Source: Taudactylus pleione
Taxonomy: Eukaryota > Chordata > Amphibia > Anura > Myobatrachidae
NCBI GenBank assembly: GCA_031769625.1
Contig: JAUIMM010002538.1
Location: forward strand, 406,001 to 470,000
Direction: 5' to 3'
Length of the DNA: 64,000 nucleotides
Shown here one piece after another: positions 37,601 through 49,019 of this stretch. Under the pieces are notes generated by a model. That model saw nothing but the letters and a program-made list of their open reading frames with translations. It made no database searches and was not told the origin of the DNA. The position numbers and the translations under genes are program-made. The number at the start of each line of letters is the position of its first letter. Positions within the stretch are counted from its first letter, which is position 1.

Positions 37601-39966
37601 TGTAATGGTGGCTAGGAATGGGGCACGGGCGGTGATGGCGGCTGGGAATGGGGCACGGGCGGTGATGGCGGCTGGGAATGGGGCACGGGCGGTGATGGCG
37701 GCTGGGAATGGGGCACGGGCGGTGATGGCGGCTGGGAATGGGGCACGGGCGGTGATGGCGGCTGGGAATGGGGAACGGGCGGTGATGGCGGCTGGGAATG
37801 GGGCACGGGCGGTGATGGCGGCTGGGAATGGGGCACGGGCGGTGATGGCGGCTGGGAATGGGGCACGGGCGGTGATGGCGGCTGGGAATGGGGCAAGGGC
37901 GGTGATGGCGGCTGGGAATGGGGCACGGGCGTTGATGGCGGCTGGGAATGGGGGCACGGGCGGTGATTGGCGGCTAGGAATGGGGCACGGGCGGTGGTGG
38001 CGGCTAGGAATGGGACACGGGCGGTGATGGCGGCTAGGAATGGGGCACGGGCGGTGATGGGGGTAGGAATGGGGCATGGGCTGTCATCGTGGCTAGGAAT
38101 GGGGCACGGGCGGTGATGGCGGCTGGGAATGGGGCACGGGCGGTGATGGCGGCTGGGAATGGGGCACGGGCGGTGATGGCGGCTGGGAATGGGGCACGGG
38201 CGGTGATGGCGGCTGGGAATGGGGCACGGGCGGTGATGGCGGCTGGGAATGGGGCACGGGCGGTGATGGCGGCTGGGAATGGGGCACGGGCGGTGATGGC
38301 GGCTGGGAATGGGGCACGGGCGGTGATGGCGGCTGGGAATGGGGAACGGGCGGTGATGGCGGCTGGGAATGGGGCACGGGCGGTGATGGCGGCTGGGAAT
38401 GGGGCACGGGCGGTGATGGCGGCTGGGAATGGGGCACGGGCGGTGATGGCGGCTGGGAATGGGGCAAGGGCGGTGATGGCGGCTGGGAATGGGGCACGGG
38501 CGTTGATGGCGGCTGGGAATGGGGGCACGGGCGGTGATTGGCGGCTAGGAATGGGGCACGGGCGGTGGTGGCGGCTAGGAATGGGACACGGGCGGTGATG
38601 GCGGCTAGGAATGGGGCACGGGCGGTGATGGGGGTAGGAATGGGGCATGGGCTGTCATCGTGGCTAGGAATGGGGCACGGGCGGTGATGGCGGCTGGGAA
38701 TGGGGCACGGGCGGTGATGGCGGCTGGGAATGGGGCACGGGCGGTGATGGCGGCTGGGAATGGGGCACGGGCGGTGATGGCGGCTGGGAATGGGGCACGG
38801 GCGGTGATGGCGGCTGGGAATGGGGCACGGGCGGTGATGGCGGCTGGGAATGGGGCACGGGCGGTGATGGCGGCTGGGAATGGGGCACGGGCGGTGATGG
38901 CGGCTGGGAATGGGGAACGGGCGGTGATGGCGGCTGGGAATGGGGCACGGGCGGTGATGGCGGCTGGGAATGGGGCACGGGCGGTGATGGCGGCTGGGAA
39001 TGGGGCACGGGCGGTGATGGCGGCTGGGAATGGGGCAAGGGCGGTGATGGCGGCTGGGAATGGGGCACGGGCGTTGATGGCGGCTGGGAATGGGGGCACG
39101 GGCGGTGATTGGCGGCTAGGAATGGGGCACGGGCGGTGGTGGCGGCTAGGAATGGGACACGGGCGGTGATGGCGGCTAGGAATGGGGCACGGGCGGTGAT
39201 GGGGGTAGGAATGGGGCATGGGCTGTCATCGTGGCTAGGAATGGGGCACGGGCGGTGATGGCGGCTGGGAATGGGGCACGGGCGGTGATGGCGGCTGGGA
39301 ATGGGGCACGGGCGGTGATGGCGGCTGGGAATGGGGCACGGGCGGTGATGGCGGCTGGGAATGGGGCACGGGCGGTGATGGCGGCTGGGAATGGGGCACG
39401 GGCGGTGATGGCGGCTGGGAATGGGGCACGGGCGGTGATGGCGGCTGGGAATGGGGCACGGGCGGTGATGGCGGCTGGGAATGGGGAACGGGCGGTGATG
39501 GCGGCTGGGAATGGGGCACGGGCGGTGATGGCGGCTGGGAATGGGGCACGGGCGGTGATGGCGGCTGGGAATGGGGCACGGGCGGTGATGGCGGCTGGGA
39601 ATGGGGCAAGGGCGGTGATGGCGGCTGGGAATGGGGCACGGGCGTTGATGGCGGCTGGGAATGGGGGCACGGGCGGTGATTGGCGGCTAGGAATGGGGCA
39701 CGGGCGGTGGTGGCGGCTAGGAATGGGACACGGGCGGTGATGGCGGCTAGGAATGGGGCACGGGCGGTGATGGGGGTAGGAATGGGGCATGGGCTGTCAT
39801 CGTGGCTAGGAATGGGGCACGGGCGGTGATGGCGGCTGGGAATGGGGCACGGGCGGTGATGGCGGCTGGGAATGGGGCACGGGCGGTGATGGCGGCTGGG
39901 AATGGGGCACGGGCGGTGATGGCGGCTGGGAATGGGGCACGGGCGGTGATGGCGGCTGGGAATGGG
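25642..39966. repeat. 30-bp G-rich minisatellite, right block
   Basis: Continuation of the array, about 14.3 kb. The left part (25642 to about 28100) is heterogeneous and includes a 222-bp higher-order unit repeated three times around 26274, 26496 and 26718 (marker CTAGCGATAGGGC). The dominant unit then becomes GGCTGGGAATGGGGCACGGG plus CGGTGATGGC. Marker variants recur in fixed order: GGGGAACGGG, GGGGCAAGGG, GGGCGTTGATGG, a 31-bp TGATTGGCGG unit and TGATGGGGGTAGG. The array ends at about 39966 beside the NRBP1 promoter region. Confidence 0.97.
31583..39966. repeat. higher-order repeat block within 30-bp array
   Basis: Successive higher-order units start at 31583, 32067, 32551, 33005, 33489, 33913, 34397, 34851, 35275, 35759, 36213, 36637, 37121, 37575, 38089, 38660, 39231 and 39802. 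Lengths are 484, 484, 454, 484, 424, 484, 454, 424, 484, 454, 424, 484, 454, 514, 571, 571 and 571. The 424-514 units differ by whole 30-bp monomers. The 571 units gained monomers and lost the 33-bp GCAGCTGTAATGGTGG unit. The ordered 484-454-424 triplet repeats as a 1362-bp third-order unit from 33913. Confidence 0.9.
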
Positions 39967-40297
39967 GGCTCTGTCTTTATGGTTGTGCTGTGGGACACTG
40001 TGTGAGTATAAGAGAAGAATGATCATATAGAGCCGCGGTGACAATGAGCCCCCTCCCCATACACAGGGGAGAGGGAGCAGCCTCATCTCTATACCGCCAC
40101 ATTCATGCGTCTATAACAGACCGCTCAGAGTGTCAGCTCTGGGGACAAGGAGCGGGGTCACACGGTAACAATGTCCCGGATGTGCACTCTGGATGTGACG
40201 TCACGAGGGAGGGGCCGGTATCCGGAAACCTGGTGACGTCACTCGTGGGCGCTGAGATCTGTCAGAGGATCCCCAGTATCGGGGCCTGAATCCCAAG
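39967..40297 (+). promoter_or_regulatory. NRBP1: probable NRBP1 promoter and non-coding exon 1
   Basis: The only non-repetitive stretch between the 30-bp and 24-bp arrays. It is CpG-containing and has two perfect TGACGTCA cAMP-response elements (40196-40203, 40234-40241) with an ETS-like CCGGAA (40222-40227) between them. It ends in a good splice donor CAAG|GTAACC (exon end 40297). The next coding exon downstream on this strand begins NRBP1 and has its own acceptor and 5' UTR, so an upstream non-coding exon is required. The transcription start is not determined. No long open frame. Assignment to NRBP1 is inference from position, strand and signals. Confidence 0.65.
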
Positions 40298-40304
40298 GTA
40301 ACCA

Positions 40305-42196
40305 GCGGTGCTCCCTATACTGCTCCCTACCCCTGTGTACCTACTGCTCCCTACCTCTGTGTACCTACTGCTCCCTACCTCTGTGTACCTACTACTCCCT
40401 ACCCCTGTGTACCTACTGCTCCCTATCCCTGTGTACCTACTGCTCCCTATCCCTGTGTACCTACTGCTCCCTATCCCTGTGTACCTACTGCTCCCTACCT
40501 CTGTGTACCTACTGCTCCCTATACTGCTCCCTACCCCTGTGTACCTACTGCTCCCTATCCCTGTGTACCTACTGCTCCCTACCTCTGTGTACCTACTGCT
40601 CCCTACCTCTGTGTACCTACTACTCCCTACCCCTGTGTACCTACTGCTCCCTATCCCTGTGTACCTACTGCTCCCTACCTCTGTGTACCTACTGCTCCCT
40701 ACCTCTGTGTACCTACTACTCCCTACCCCTGTGTACCTACTGCTCCCTATCCCTGTGTACCTACTGCTCCCTATCCCTGTGTACCTACTGCTCCCTATCC
40801 CTGTGTACCTACTGCTCCCTACCTCTGTGTACCTACTGCTCCCTATACTGCTCCCTACCCCTGTGTACCTACTGCTCCCTATCCCTGTGTACCTACTGCT
40901 CCCTACCTCTGTGTACCTACTGCTCCCTACCTCTGTGTACCTACTACTCCCTACCCCTGTGTACCTACTGCTCCCTATCCCTGTGTACCTACTGCTCCCT
41001 ACCTCTGTGTACCTACTGCTCCCTACCTCTGTGTACCTACTACTCCCTACCCCTGTGTACCTACTGCTCCCTATCCCTGTGTACCTACTGCTCCCTATCC
41101 CTGTGTACCTACTGCTCCCTATCCCTGTGTACCTACTGCTCCCTATCCCTGTGTACCTACTGCTCCCTATCCCTGTGTACCTACTGCTCCCTATCCCTGT
41201 GTACCTACTGCTCCCTATCCCTGTGTACCTACTGCTCCCTACCTCTGTGTACCTACTGCTCCCTATACTGCTCCCTACCCCTGTGTACCTACTGCTCCCT
41301 ACCTCTGTGTACCTACTACTCCCTACCCCTGTGTACCTTCTGCTCCCTACTCCAGTGTACCTTCTGCTCCCTACTCCAGTGTACCTTCTGCTCCCTACTC
41401 CAGTGTACCTACTGCTCCCTACCTCTGTGGACCTACTGCTGCCTACCGCTGTGTACCTACTGCTCCCTACCTCTGTGTACCTACTGCTCCCTACCGCTGT
41501 GTACCTACTGCTCCCTACCCCTGTGTACCTTCTGCTCCCTACTCCAGTGTACCTACTGCTCCCTACCCCTGTGTACCTACTGCTCCCTACCTCTGTGTAT
41601 CTACTGCTCCCTATACTGCTCCCTACCCCTGTGTACCTACTGCTCCCTACCTCTGTGTACCTACTGCTGCCTACCGCTGTGTACCTAGTGCTCCCTACCT
41701 CTGCGTACCTACTACTCCCTACCCCTGTGTACCTACTGCTCCCTACCCCTGTGTAGCTTCTGCTCCCTACCCCTGTGTAGCTTCTGCTCCCTACTCCAGT
41801 GTACCTACTGCTCCCTACCCCTGTGTACCTGCTGCTCCCTACCACTGTGTACCTGCTGCTCCCTACCCCTGTGTAGCTTCTGCTCCCTACTCCAGTGTAC
41901 CTGCTGCTCCCTACCGCTGTGTACCTGCTGCTCCCTACCCCTGTGTATCTATTGCTGTGTTCCTACTGCTCCCTACACCTGTGTTCCTACTGCTCCCAAC
42001 ACCTGTGTACCTACTGCTCCCAACACCTGTGTACCTACTCCTGTGTACCTACTACTCTCTACTCCTGTGTACCTACTGCTCCCTACACCTGTGTACCTAC
42101 TGCTCCCTACACCTGTGTACCTACTCCTGTGTACCTACTGCTCTCTACTCCTGTGTACCTACTGCTCCCTACCGCTGTGTACCTACTGCTCCCTAC
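40305..42196. repeat. 24-bp minisatellite in NRBP1 intron 1
   Basis: About 79 tandem copies of a 24-bp unit, CTGCTCCCTA plus YCYCTGTGTACCTA. TATACTGCTCCCTA junction variants recur at about 40315, 40530, 40845, 41265 and 41610. The right end (41900-42190) is more diverged, with ACTCCTGTG units. The array begins a few bases after the exon 1 donor. The period is a multiple of three, so open frames persist on both strands without being genes. Confidence 0.95.
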
Positions 42197-42352
42197 TCCA
42201 TATGTATCAAAGACTGGAGAGAGAAAAAATGGTGTAAGATAAAGCACTAACCAATCAGCTTCTAACTTACGTTTTACAAGCTGTGTTTGAAAAATGACAG
42301 GAGCTGATTGGTTAATACTTTTCACTCACAATTTTATCTCTCGTCAAGCTTT
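42197..42352. mobile_element. small palindromic MITE
   Basis: About 155 bp with inverted ends TGTATCAAAG and CTTTGATACAG, next to TA on each side, suggesting a Tc1/mariner-type MITE. Subterminal arms also pair: ACCAATCAGCTTC against GAGCTGATTGGTTA, and GAGAGAGAAAAAATGGTG against CACAATTTTATCTCTC. The whole can fold into one long hairpin. No coding capacity. Confidence 0.7.
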
Positions 42353-45300
42353 GATACAGTATTGTGTAGTACTCTGCACATCTAGGTTTTACACTTAGTA
42401 TTGTGTAGTACTCTGCGGATCTAGCTCTTACGCTTAGTATTGTGTAGTACTCTGCACATCTAGGTTTTACACTTAGTATTGTGTAGTACTCTGCGGATCT
42501 AGCTCTTACGCTTAGTATTGTGTAGTCCTCTGGGGATCTAGGTCTTACGCTTAGTATTGTGTAGTACTCTGCGGATCTAGCTCTTACGCTTAGTATTGTG
42601 TAGTACTCTGCACATCTAGGTTTTACACTTAGTATTGTGTAGTACTCTGCGGATCTAGCTCTTACGCTTAGTATTGTGTAGTACTCTGCACATCTAGGTT
42701 TTACACTTAGTATTGTGTAGTACTCTGCGGATCTAGCTCTTACGCTTAGTATTGTGTAGTACTCTGCACATCTAGGTTTTACACTTAGTATTGTGTAGTA
42801 CTCTGCGGATCTAGCTCTTACGCTTAGTATTGTGTAGTACTCTGCGGATCTAGCTCTTATGCTTAGTATTGTTTAGTCCTCTGGGGATCTAGGTCTTACG
42901 CTTAGTATTGTGTAGTACTCTGGGGATCTAGGTTTTTACTCTTAGTATTGTGTAGTACTCTGCGGATCTAGCTCTTACGCTTAGTATTGTGTAGTACTCT
43001 GCGGATCTAGCTCTTATGCTTAGTATTGTTTAGTCCTCTGGGGATCTAGGTCTTACGCTTAGTATTGTGTAGTACTCTGGGGATCTAGGTTTTTACTCTT
43101 AGTATTGTTTACTCCTCTGGGGATCTAGGTCTTACGCTTAGTATTGTGTAGTACTCTGCGGATCTAGCTCTTACGCTTAGTATTGTGTAGTACTCTGCAC
43201 ATCTAGGTTTTACACTTAGTATTGTGTAGTACTCTGCGGATCTAGCTCTTACGCTTAGTATTGTGTAGTACTCTGCACATCTAGGTTTTACACTTAGTAT
43301 TGTGTAGTACTCTGCGGATCTAGCTCTTACGCTTAGTATTGTGTAGTACTCTGCACATCTAGGTTTTACACTTAGTATTGTGTAGTACTCTGCGGATCTA
43401 GCTCTTACGCTTAGTATTGTGTAGTACTCTGCGGATCTAGCTTTTATGCTTAGTATTGTTTAGTCCTCTGGGGATCTAGGTCTTACGCTTAGTATTGTGT
43501 AGTACTCTGGGGATCTAGGTTTTTACTCTTAGTATTGTTTACTCCTCTGGGGATCTAGGTCTTACGCTTAGTATTGTGTAGTACTCTGGGGATCTAGGTT
43601 TTTACTCTTAGTATTGTGTAATACTCTGGGGATCTAGATCTTACTCTTAGTATTGTGTAGTCCTCTGGGGATCTAGATCTTACTCTTAGTATTGTGTAGT
43701 CCTCTGGGGATCTAGGTCTTACGCTTAGTATTGTGTAGTCTTCTGGGGATCTAGGTCTTACGCTTAGTATTGTGTAGTCCTCTGGGAATCTAGCTCTTAC
43801 TCTTAGTATTGTGTAGTTCTCTGGGAATCTAGCTCTTACTCTTAGTATTGTGTAGTCCTCTGGGGATCTAGCTCTTACTCTTAGTATTGTGTAGTCCTCT
43901 GGGGATCTTGGTCTTAAGCTTAGTATTGTGTAGTACTCTGGGGATCTAGGTTTTTACTCTTAGTATTGTTTACTCCTCTGGGGATCTAGGTCTTACGCTT
44001 AGTATTGTGTAGTACTCTGGGGATCTAGGTTTTTACTCTTAGTATTGTGTAGTACTCTGGGGATCTAGATCTTACTCTTAGTATTGTGTAGTCCTCTGGG
44101 GATCTAGATCTTACTCTTAGTATTGTGTAGTCCTCTGGGGATCTAGGTCTTACGCTTAGTATTGTGTAGTCCTCTGGGAATCTAGCTCTTACTCTTAGTA
44201 TTGTGTAGTTCTCTGGGAATCTAGCTCTTACTCTTAGTATTGTGTAGTCCTCTGGGGATCTAGCTCTTACTCTTAGTATTGTGTAGTCCTCTGGGGATCT
44301 TGGTCTTACGCTTAGTATTGTGTAGTCCTCTGGGGATCTAGCTCTTACTCTTAGTATTGTGTAGTCCTCTGGGGATCTTGGTCTTACGCTTAGTATTGTG
44401 TAGTCCTCTGGGGATCTAGCTCTTACTCTTAGTATTGTGTAGTACTCTGGGGATCTTGGTCTTACGCTTAGTATTGTGTATTCCTCTGGGAATCTAGCTC
44501 TTACTCTTAGTATTGTTTAGTCCTCTGGGAATCTAGCTCTAATGGTGCATACACACGATCAGATTTTTTCTTCAGATATGGACGATAACGATTTAAAAAT
44601 CGTTCAGTCGTTCATATCTGATGGAAAATCGTTCATATCTGACATGCCTGAACGATGGACGATCAACGATGCGCGTTCCCGTTTGTCAGATAACGATATC
44701 TGACATCTGATGGGTTTGCAGTCAGACTTGGACGATTCCATTCATTTAATGCAGTCAAAAATCGTTCAATCGTTCAAATCGTTCAAAACTTTGGTCAAAT
44801 CGTCCAAATCGTTTAAATCGTTTAATCGTTCAGTCGTTCATCTGACAAATCTGACAAGTCTGACAAATCTGACCGTGTGTACGCTCCATTACTCTTAGTA
44901 TTGTTTAGTCCTCTGGGGACCTAGGTCTTACGCTTAGTATTGTGTAATACTCTGGGGATCTAGGTTTTTACTCTTAGTATTGTGTAGTCCTCTGGGGATC
45001 TGGGTCTTACGCTTAGTATTGTGTAGTCCTCTGGGGATCTAGGTTTTTACTCTTAGTATTGTGTAGTCCTCTGGGGATCTGGGTCTTACGCTTAGTATTG
45101 TGTAGTCCTCTGGGGATCTAGGTCTTACACTTAGTGTTGTGTAGTACTCTGGGGATCTAGGTGTTTACGCTTAGTATTGTTTAGTCCTCTGGGGATCTAG
45201 GTTTTACGCTTAGTATTGTTTAGTCCTCTGGGGATCTAGGTTTTTACACTTAGTATTGTTTAGTCCTCTGGGGATCTAGGTCTTACGCTTAGTATTGTGT

Positions 45301-45718
45301 AGTACTCTGTGGATCTAGGTTTTACACTTAGTATTGTTTAGTCCTCTGGGGATCTAGGTTTTTACACTTAGTATTATTTAGTCCTCTGGGGATCTAGGTT
45401 TATACACTTAGTATTGTTTAGTCCTCTGGGGATCTAGGTTTATACACTTAGTATTGTTTAGTCCTCTGGGGATATAGGTCTTTACACTTAGTATTATGTA
45501 GTCCTCTGGGGATCTAGGTCTTACGCTTAGTATTGTGTAGTACTCTGGGGATCTAGGTCTTACGCTTAGTATTGTGTAGTACTCTGGGGATCTAGGTCTT
45601 ACGCTTAGTATTGTGTAGTCCTCTGGGGATCTAGGTCTTACTCTTAGTATTGTGTAGTCCTCTGCGGATCTTTGTCTTACTCTTAGTATTGTGTAGTCCT
45701 CTGTGGATCTAGGTCTTA
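42353..45718. repeat. 39-bp minisatellite in NRBP1 intron 1, first block
   Basis: Units of 39 bp: CTTAGTATTGTGTAGTCCTC, TGGGGATCTA, GGTCTTACG. In 42358-42840 and 43160-43440 two unit types alternate (CTGCACATCTAGGTTTTACA and CTGCGGATCTAGCTCTTACG), forming a 78-bp dimer. Further right, mixed monomers dominate. A MITE interrupts it at 44541-44890. The block is cut at 45718 by another MITE and resumes at 49020. Confidence 0.95.
44541..44890. mobile_element. MITE inside 39-bp array
   Basis: A 350-bp segment with inverted ends AATGGTGCATACACACG and CGTGTGTACGCTCCATT lies between array units. The flanks suggest a TA or TTA target duplication, but one base of the array unit is missing, so this is not certain. 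The interior is full of short ATCGTTCA / AATCGTTCAAATCGTTC repeats and TCTGACAAATCTGAC repeats on one side, with complementary TGAACGAT / ATCTGACAT motifs on the other. Non-coding. Confidence 0.75.
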
Positions 45719-46016
45719 AGGGGGGTATCCACTTAGCTATTTAACTAAGCGATTGCACGGTACCGACGTCGTTATCGTGCAATCGCTTGCAAATCGTACG
45801 TGTATGTTTTGGTCGGAAGCAACCAGTGACGCGCGTGCCCGCTGGTCGCTTCCGACATCGCCCGTACATGCTGGTCACGATCTCGTCAGGTTGAGCATGT
45901 GTGGGGATGAGGGATTTGCCTGGATTGAACGAGTGAACGTTCTGTCTAGGAACATCGCTAGATCTACAAACGAGAGAACAATGGCAATGTCGTAATCGTG
46001 CTCTTGTTTGTATATC

Positions 46017-48995
46017 CAGTGTTCTCCCCAGAAATTTTTCCCAGCCGGGTGGCATCCAGAAGTAGCTGGGTGAGGGTCTTCGCAATTATGCGTGCACCGG
46101 GAAAAGGGGTATCTCCCTTACCAGTCCAGCCCGACAGGTCTCGGGCTGCTCCCCCACTGGCTCTCAGTCAAAAGTGCCCATTATGCAATGCCCCCTGTAT
46201 TTGTGCCCTTTATACAGTGCCCCCTGTATTTGTGCCCTTTATACAGTGCCCCCTGTAGTTTTTCCTCTTTATGCTGTAGTTTAACTTTGCCCTTATGCAT
46301 TGCCCCCGGGTATAATAGTGTCCCTTATGCAGCGCCCCCGGGTATAATAGTGTCCCTTATGCAGCGCCCCCGGGTATAATAGTGTCCCTTATGCAGCGCC
46401 CCCGGGTATAATAGTGTCCCTTATGCAGCGCCCCCGGGTATAATAGTGTCCCTTATGCAGCGCCCCCGGGTATAATAGTGTCCCTTATGCAGCGCCCCCA
46501 GGTATATGTCCCTTATGCAGCGCCCCCAGGTATAATAGTGTCCCTTATGCAGCGCCCCCGGGTATAATGGTGTCCCTTATGCAGCGCCCCCGGGTATAAT
46601 GGTGTCCCTTATGCAGCGCCCCCGGGTATAATGGTGTCCCTTATGCAGCGCCCCCGGGTATAATGGTGTCCCTTATGCAGCGCCCCCGGGTATAATGGTG
46701 TCCCTTATGCAGCGCCCCCGGGTATAATGGTGTCCCTTATGCAGCGCCCCCGGGTATAATGGTGTCCCTTATGCAGCGCCCCCGGGTATAATGGTGTCCC
46801 TTATGCAGCGCCCCCGGGTATAATGGTGTCCCTTATGCAGCGCCCCCGGGTATAATGGTGTCCCTTATGCAGCGCCCCCGGGTATAATGGTGTCCCTTAT
46901 GCAGCGCCCCCGGGTATAATGGTGTCCCTTATGCAGCGCCCCCGGGTATAATGGTGTCCCTTATGCAGCGCCCCCGGGTATAATGGTGTCCCTTATGCAG
47001 CGCCCCCGGGTATAATGGTGTCCCTTATGCAGCGCCCCCGGGTATAATGGTGTCCCTTATGCAGCGCCCCCGGGTATAATGGTGTCCCTTATGCAGCGCC
47101 CCCGGGTATAATGGTGTCCCTTATGCAGCGCCCCCGGGTATAATGGTGTCCCTTATGCAGCGCCCCCGGGTATAATGGTGTCCCTTATGCAGCGCCCCCG
47201 GGTATAATGGTGTCCCTTATGCAGCGCCCCCGGGTATAATGGTGTCCCTTATGCAGCGCCCCCGGGTATAATGGTGTCCCTTATGCAGCGCCCCCGGGTA
47301 TAATGGTGTCCCTTATGCAGCGCCCCCGGGTATAATGGTGTCCTTTATGCAGCGCCCCCGGGTATAATGGTGTCCCTTATGCAGCGCCCCCGGGTATAAT
47401 GGTGTCCCTTATGCAGCGCCCCCGGGTATAATGGTGTCCCTTATGCAGCGCCCCCGGGTATAATGGTGTCCCTTATGCAGCGCCCCCGGGTATAATGGTG
47501 TCCCTTATGCAGCGCCCCCGGGTATAATGGTGTCCCTTATGCAGCGCCCCCGGGTATAATGGTGTCCCTTATGCAGCGCCCCCGGGTATAATGGTGTCCC
47601 TTATGCAGCGCCCCCGGGTATAATGGTGTCCCTTATGCAGCGCCCCCGGGTATAATGGTGTCCCTTATGCAGCGCCCCCGGGTATAATGGTGTCCCTTAT
47701 GCAGCGCCCCCGGGTATAATGGTGTCCCTTATGCAGCGCCCCCGGGTATAATGGTGTCCCTTATGCAGCGCCCCCGGGTATAATGGTGTCCCTTATGCAG
47801 CGCCCCCGGGTATAATGGTGTCCCTTATGCAGCGCCCCCGGGTATAATGGTGTCCCTTATGCAGCGCCCCCGGGTATAATGGTGTCCCTTATGCAGCGCC
47901 CCCGGGTATAATGGTGTCCCTTATGCAGCGCCCCCGGGTATAATGGTGTCCCTTATGCAGCGCCCCCGGGTATAATGGTGTCCCTTATGCAGCGCCCCCG
48001 GGTATAATGGTGTCCCTTATGCAGCGCCCCCGGGTATAATGGTGTCCCTTATGCAGCGCCCCCGGGTATAATGGTGTCCCTTATGCAGCGCCCCCGGGTA
48101 TAATGGTGTCCCTTATGCAGCGCCCCCGGGTATAATGGTGTCCCTTATGCAGCGCCCCCGGGTATAATGGTGTCCCTTATGCAGCGCCCCCGGGTATAAT
48201 GGTGTCCCTTATGCAGCGCCCCCGGGTATAATGGTGTCCCTTATGCAGCGCCCCCGGGTATAATGGTGTGCCTTATGCAGCGCCCCCGGGTATAATGGTG
48301 TGCCTTATGCAGCGCCCCCGGGTATAATGGTGTGCCTTATGCAGCGCCCCCGGGTATAATGGTGTGCCTTATGCAGCGCCCCCGGGTATAATGGTGTGCC
48401 TTATGCAGCGCCCCCGGGTATAATGGTGTCCCTTATGCAGCGCCCCCGGGTATAATGGTGTCCCTTATGCAGCGCCCCCGGGTATAATGGTGTCCCTTAT
48501 GCAGCGCCCCCGGGTATAATGGTGTCCCTTATGCAGCGCCCCCGGGTATAATGGTGTCCCTTATGCAGCGCCCCCGGGTATAATGGTGTCCCTTATGCAG
48601 CGCCCCCGGGTATAATGGTGCCCCTTATGCAGCGTCCCCGGGTATAATAGTGTCCCTTATGCAGCGCCCCCGGGTATAATAGTGCCCCTTATGCAGCGCC
48701 CCTGGGTATAATAGTGTCCCCAAGCTGGTCCTAGCGCCAGCCCAGTACTTACCTTTACTTGCTGGCCGCTACCACTCCCGTTGCCTCAAGCTGACTGGAT
48801 CTAACTAGATCCAGAAGGCGCGTGGGGCAGGCTCCTCACATCGCAGGTGACGTCATGACGTCACCCGCGCAGTACATCACTGGGAGCGCTTGCCTCTGAA
48901 GCTTCTTTAGCCTCTGGTCGCAGCAGAGGTCGGTGGGGAAAAGTGCCAGGTGGCCGGGCGATGCGCCTGCAGAAAACAGCCTGGGGAGAACACTG
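46017..48995. mobile_element. hAT-like non-autonomous element with internal array
   Basis: Long inverted ends CAGTGTTCTCCCCAG and CTGGGGAGAACACTG. The CAGTG start is typical of hAT elements. ATATC is present on both sides (46012-46016, 48996-49000); hAT normally makes 8-bp duplications, so the superfamily call is tentative. No transposase is present. The interior is mostly a 32-bp minisatellite, with unique flanks at 46017-46190 and 48720-48995. Confidence 0.7.
46290..48720. repeat. 32-bp minisatellite inside hAT-like element
   Basis: About 76 units of 32 bp: CGCCCCCGGGTATAATGGTG then TCCCTTATGCAG. Both edges (46300-46560 and 48640-48720) carry AATAGTG where the core has AATGGTG. A run of five units with GTGTGCC lies at about 48265-48415. 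To the left, 46180-46290 has diverged forerunner units with CCCCCTGTATTTGTGCCC. Confidence 0.95.
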
Positions 48996-49019
48996 ATATC
49001 TATAAGTGGACACCAGCCT

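Larger units (their letters stand above)
45719..49019. mobile_element. Harbinger-like MITE carrying a nested hAT-like element
   Basis: Inverted ends AGGGGGGTATCCACTTAG and TAAGTGGACACCAGCCT with a TTA duplication on both sides (45716-45718, 49020-49022), matching the TWA preference of PIF/Harbinger. The MITE's own sequence (45719-46016) has consecutive hairpins: 45749-45759 with 45776-45786, and 45812-45826 with 45842-45856. The rest of its length is a second element inserted close to its right end. Confidence 0.75.

Noticed and set aside
12680..39966. G-quadruplex array as a functional regulator
   Set aside because: G runs (GGG, GGGG, GGG) are present, but the fourth run needs a long loop. 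Without folding or chromatin data this is speculation.
25402..40086. Dozens of open frames in the right 30-bp block
   Set aside because: Same cause: repeat periodicity. Boundaries follow repeat variants rather than gene signals.
40262..41845. Frames of about 500 codons on both strands in the 24-bp array
   Set aside because: A 24-bp unit without stops gives 8-residue repeats. It lies inside the inferred intron 1.
45741..46379. Small open frames near 46 kb
   Set aside because: They cross the boundary between the MITE and the hAT-like element and have no conserved domain.
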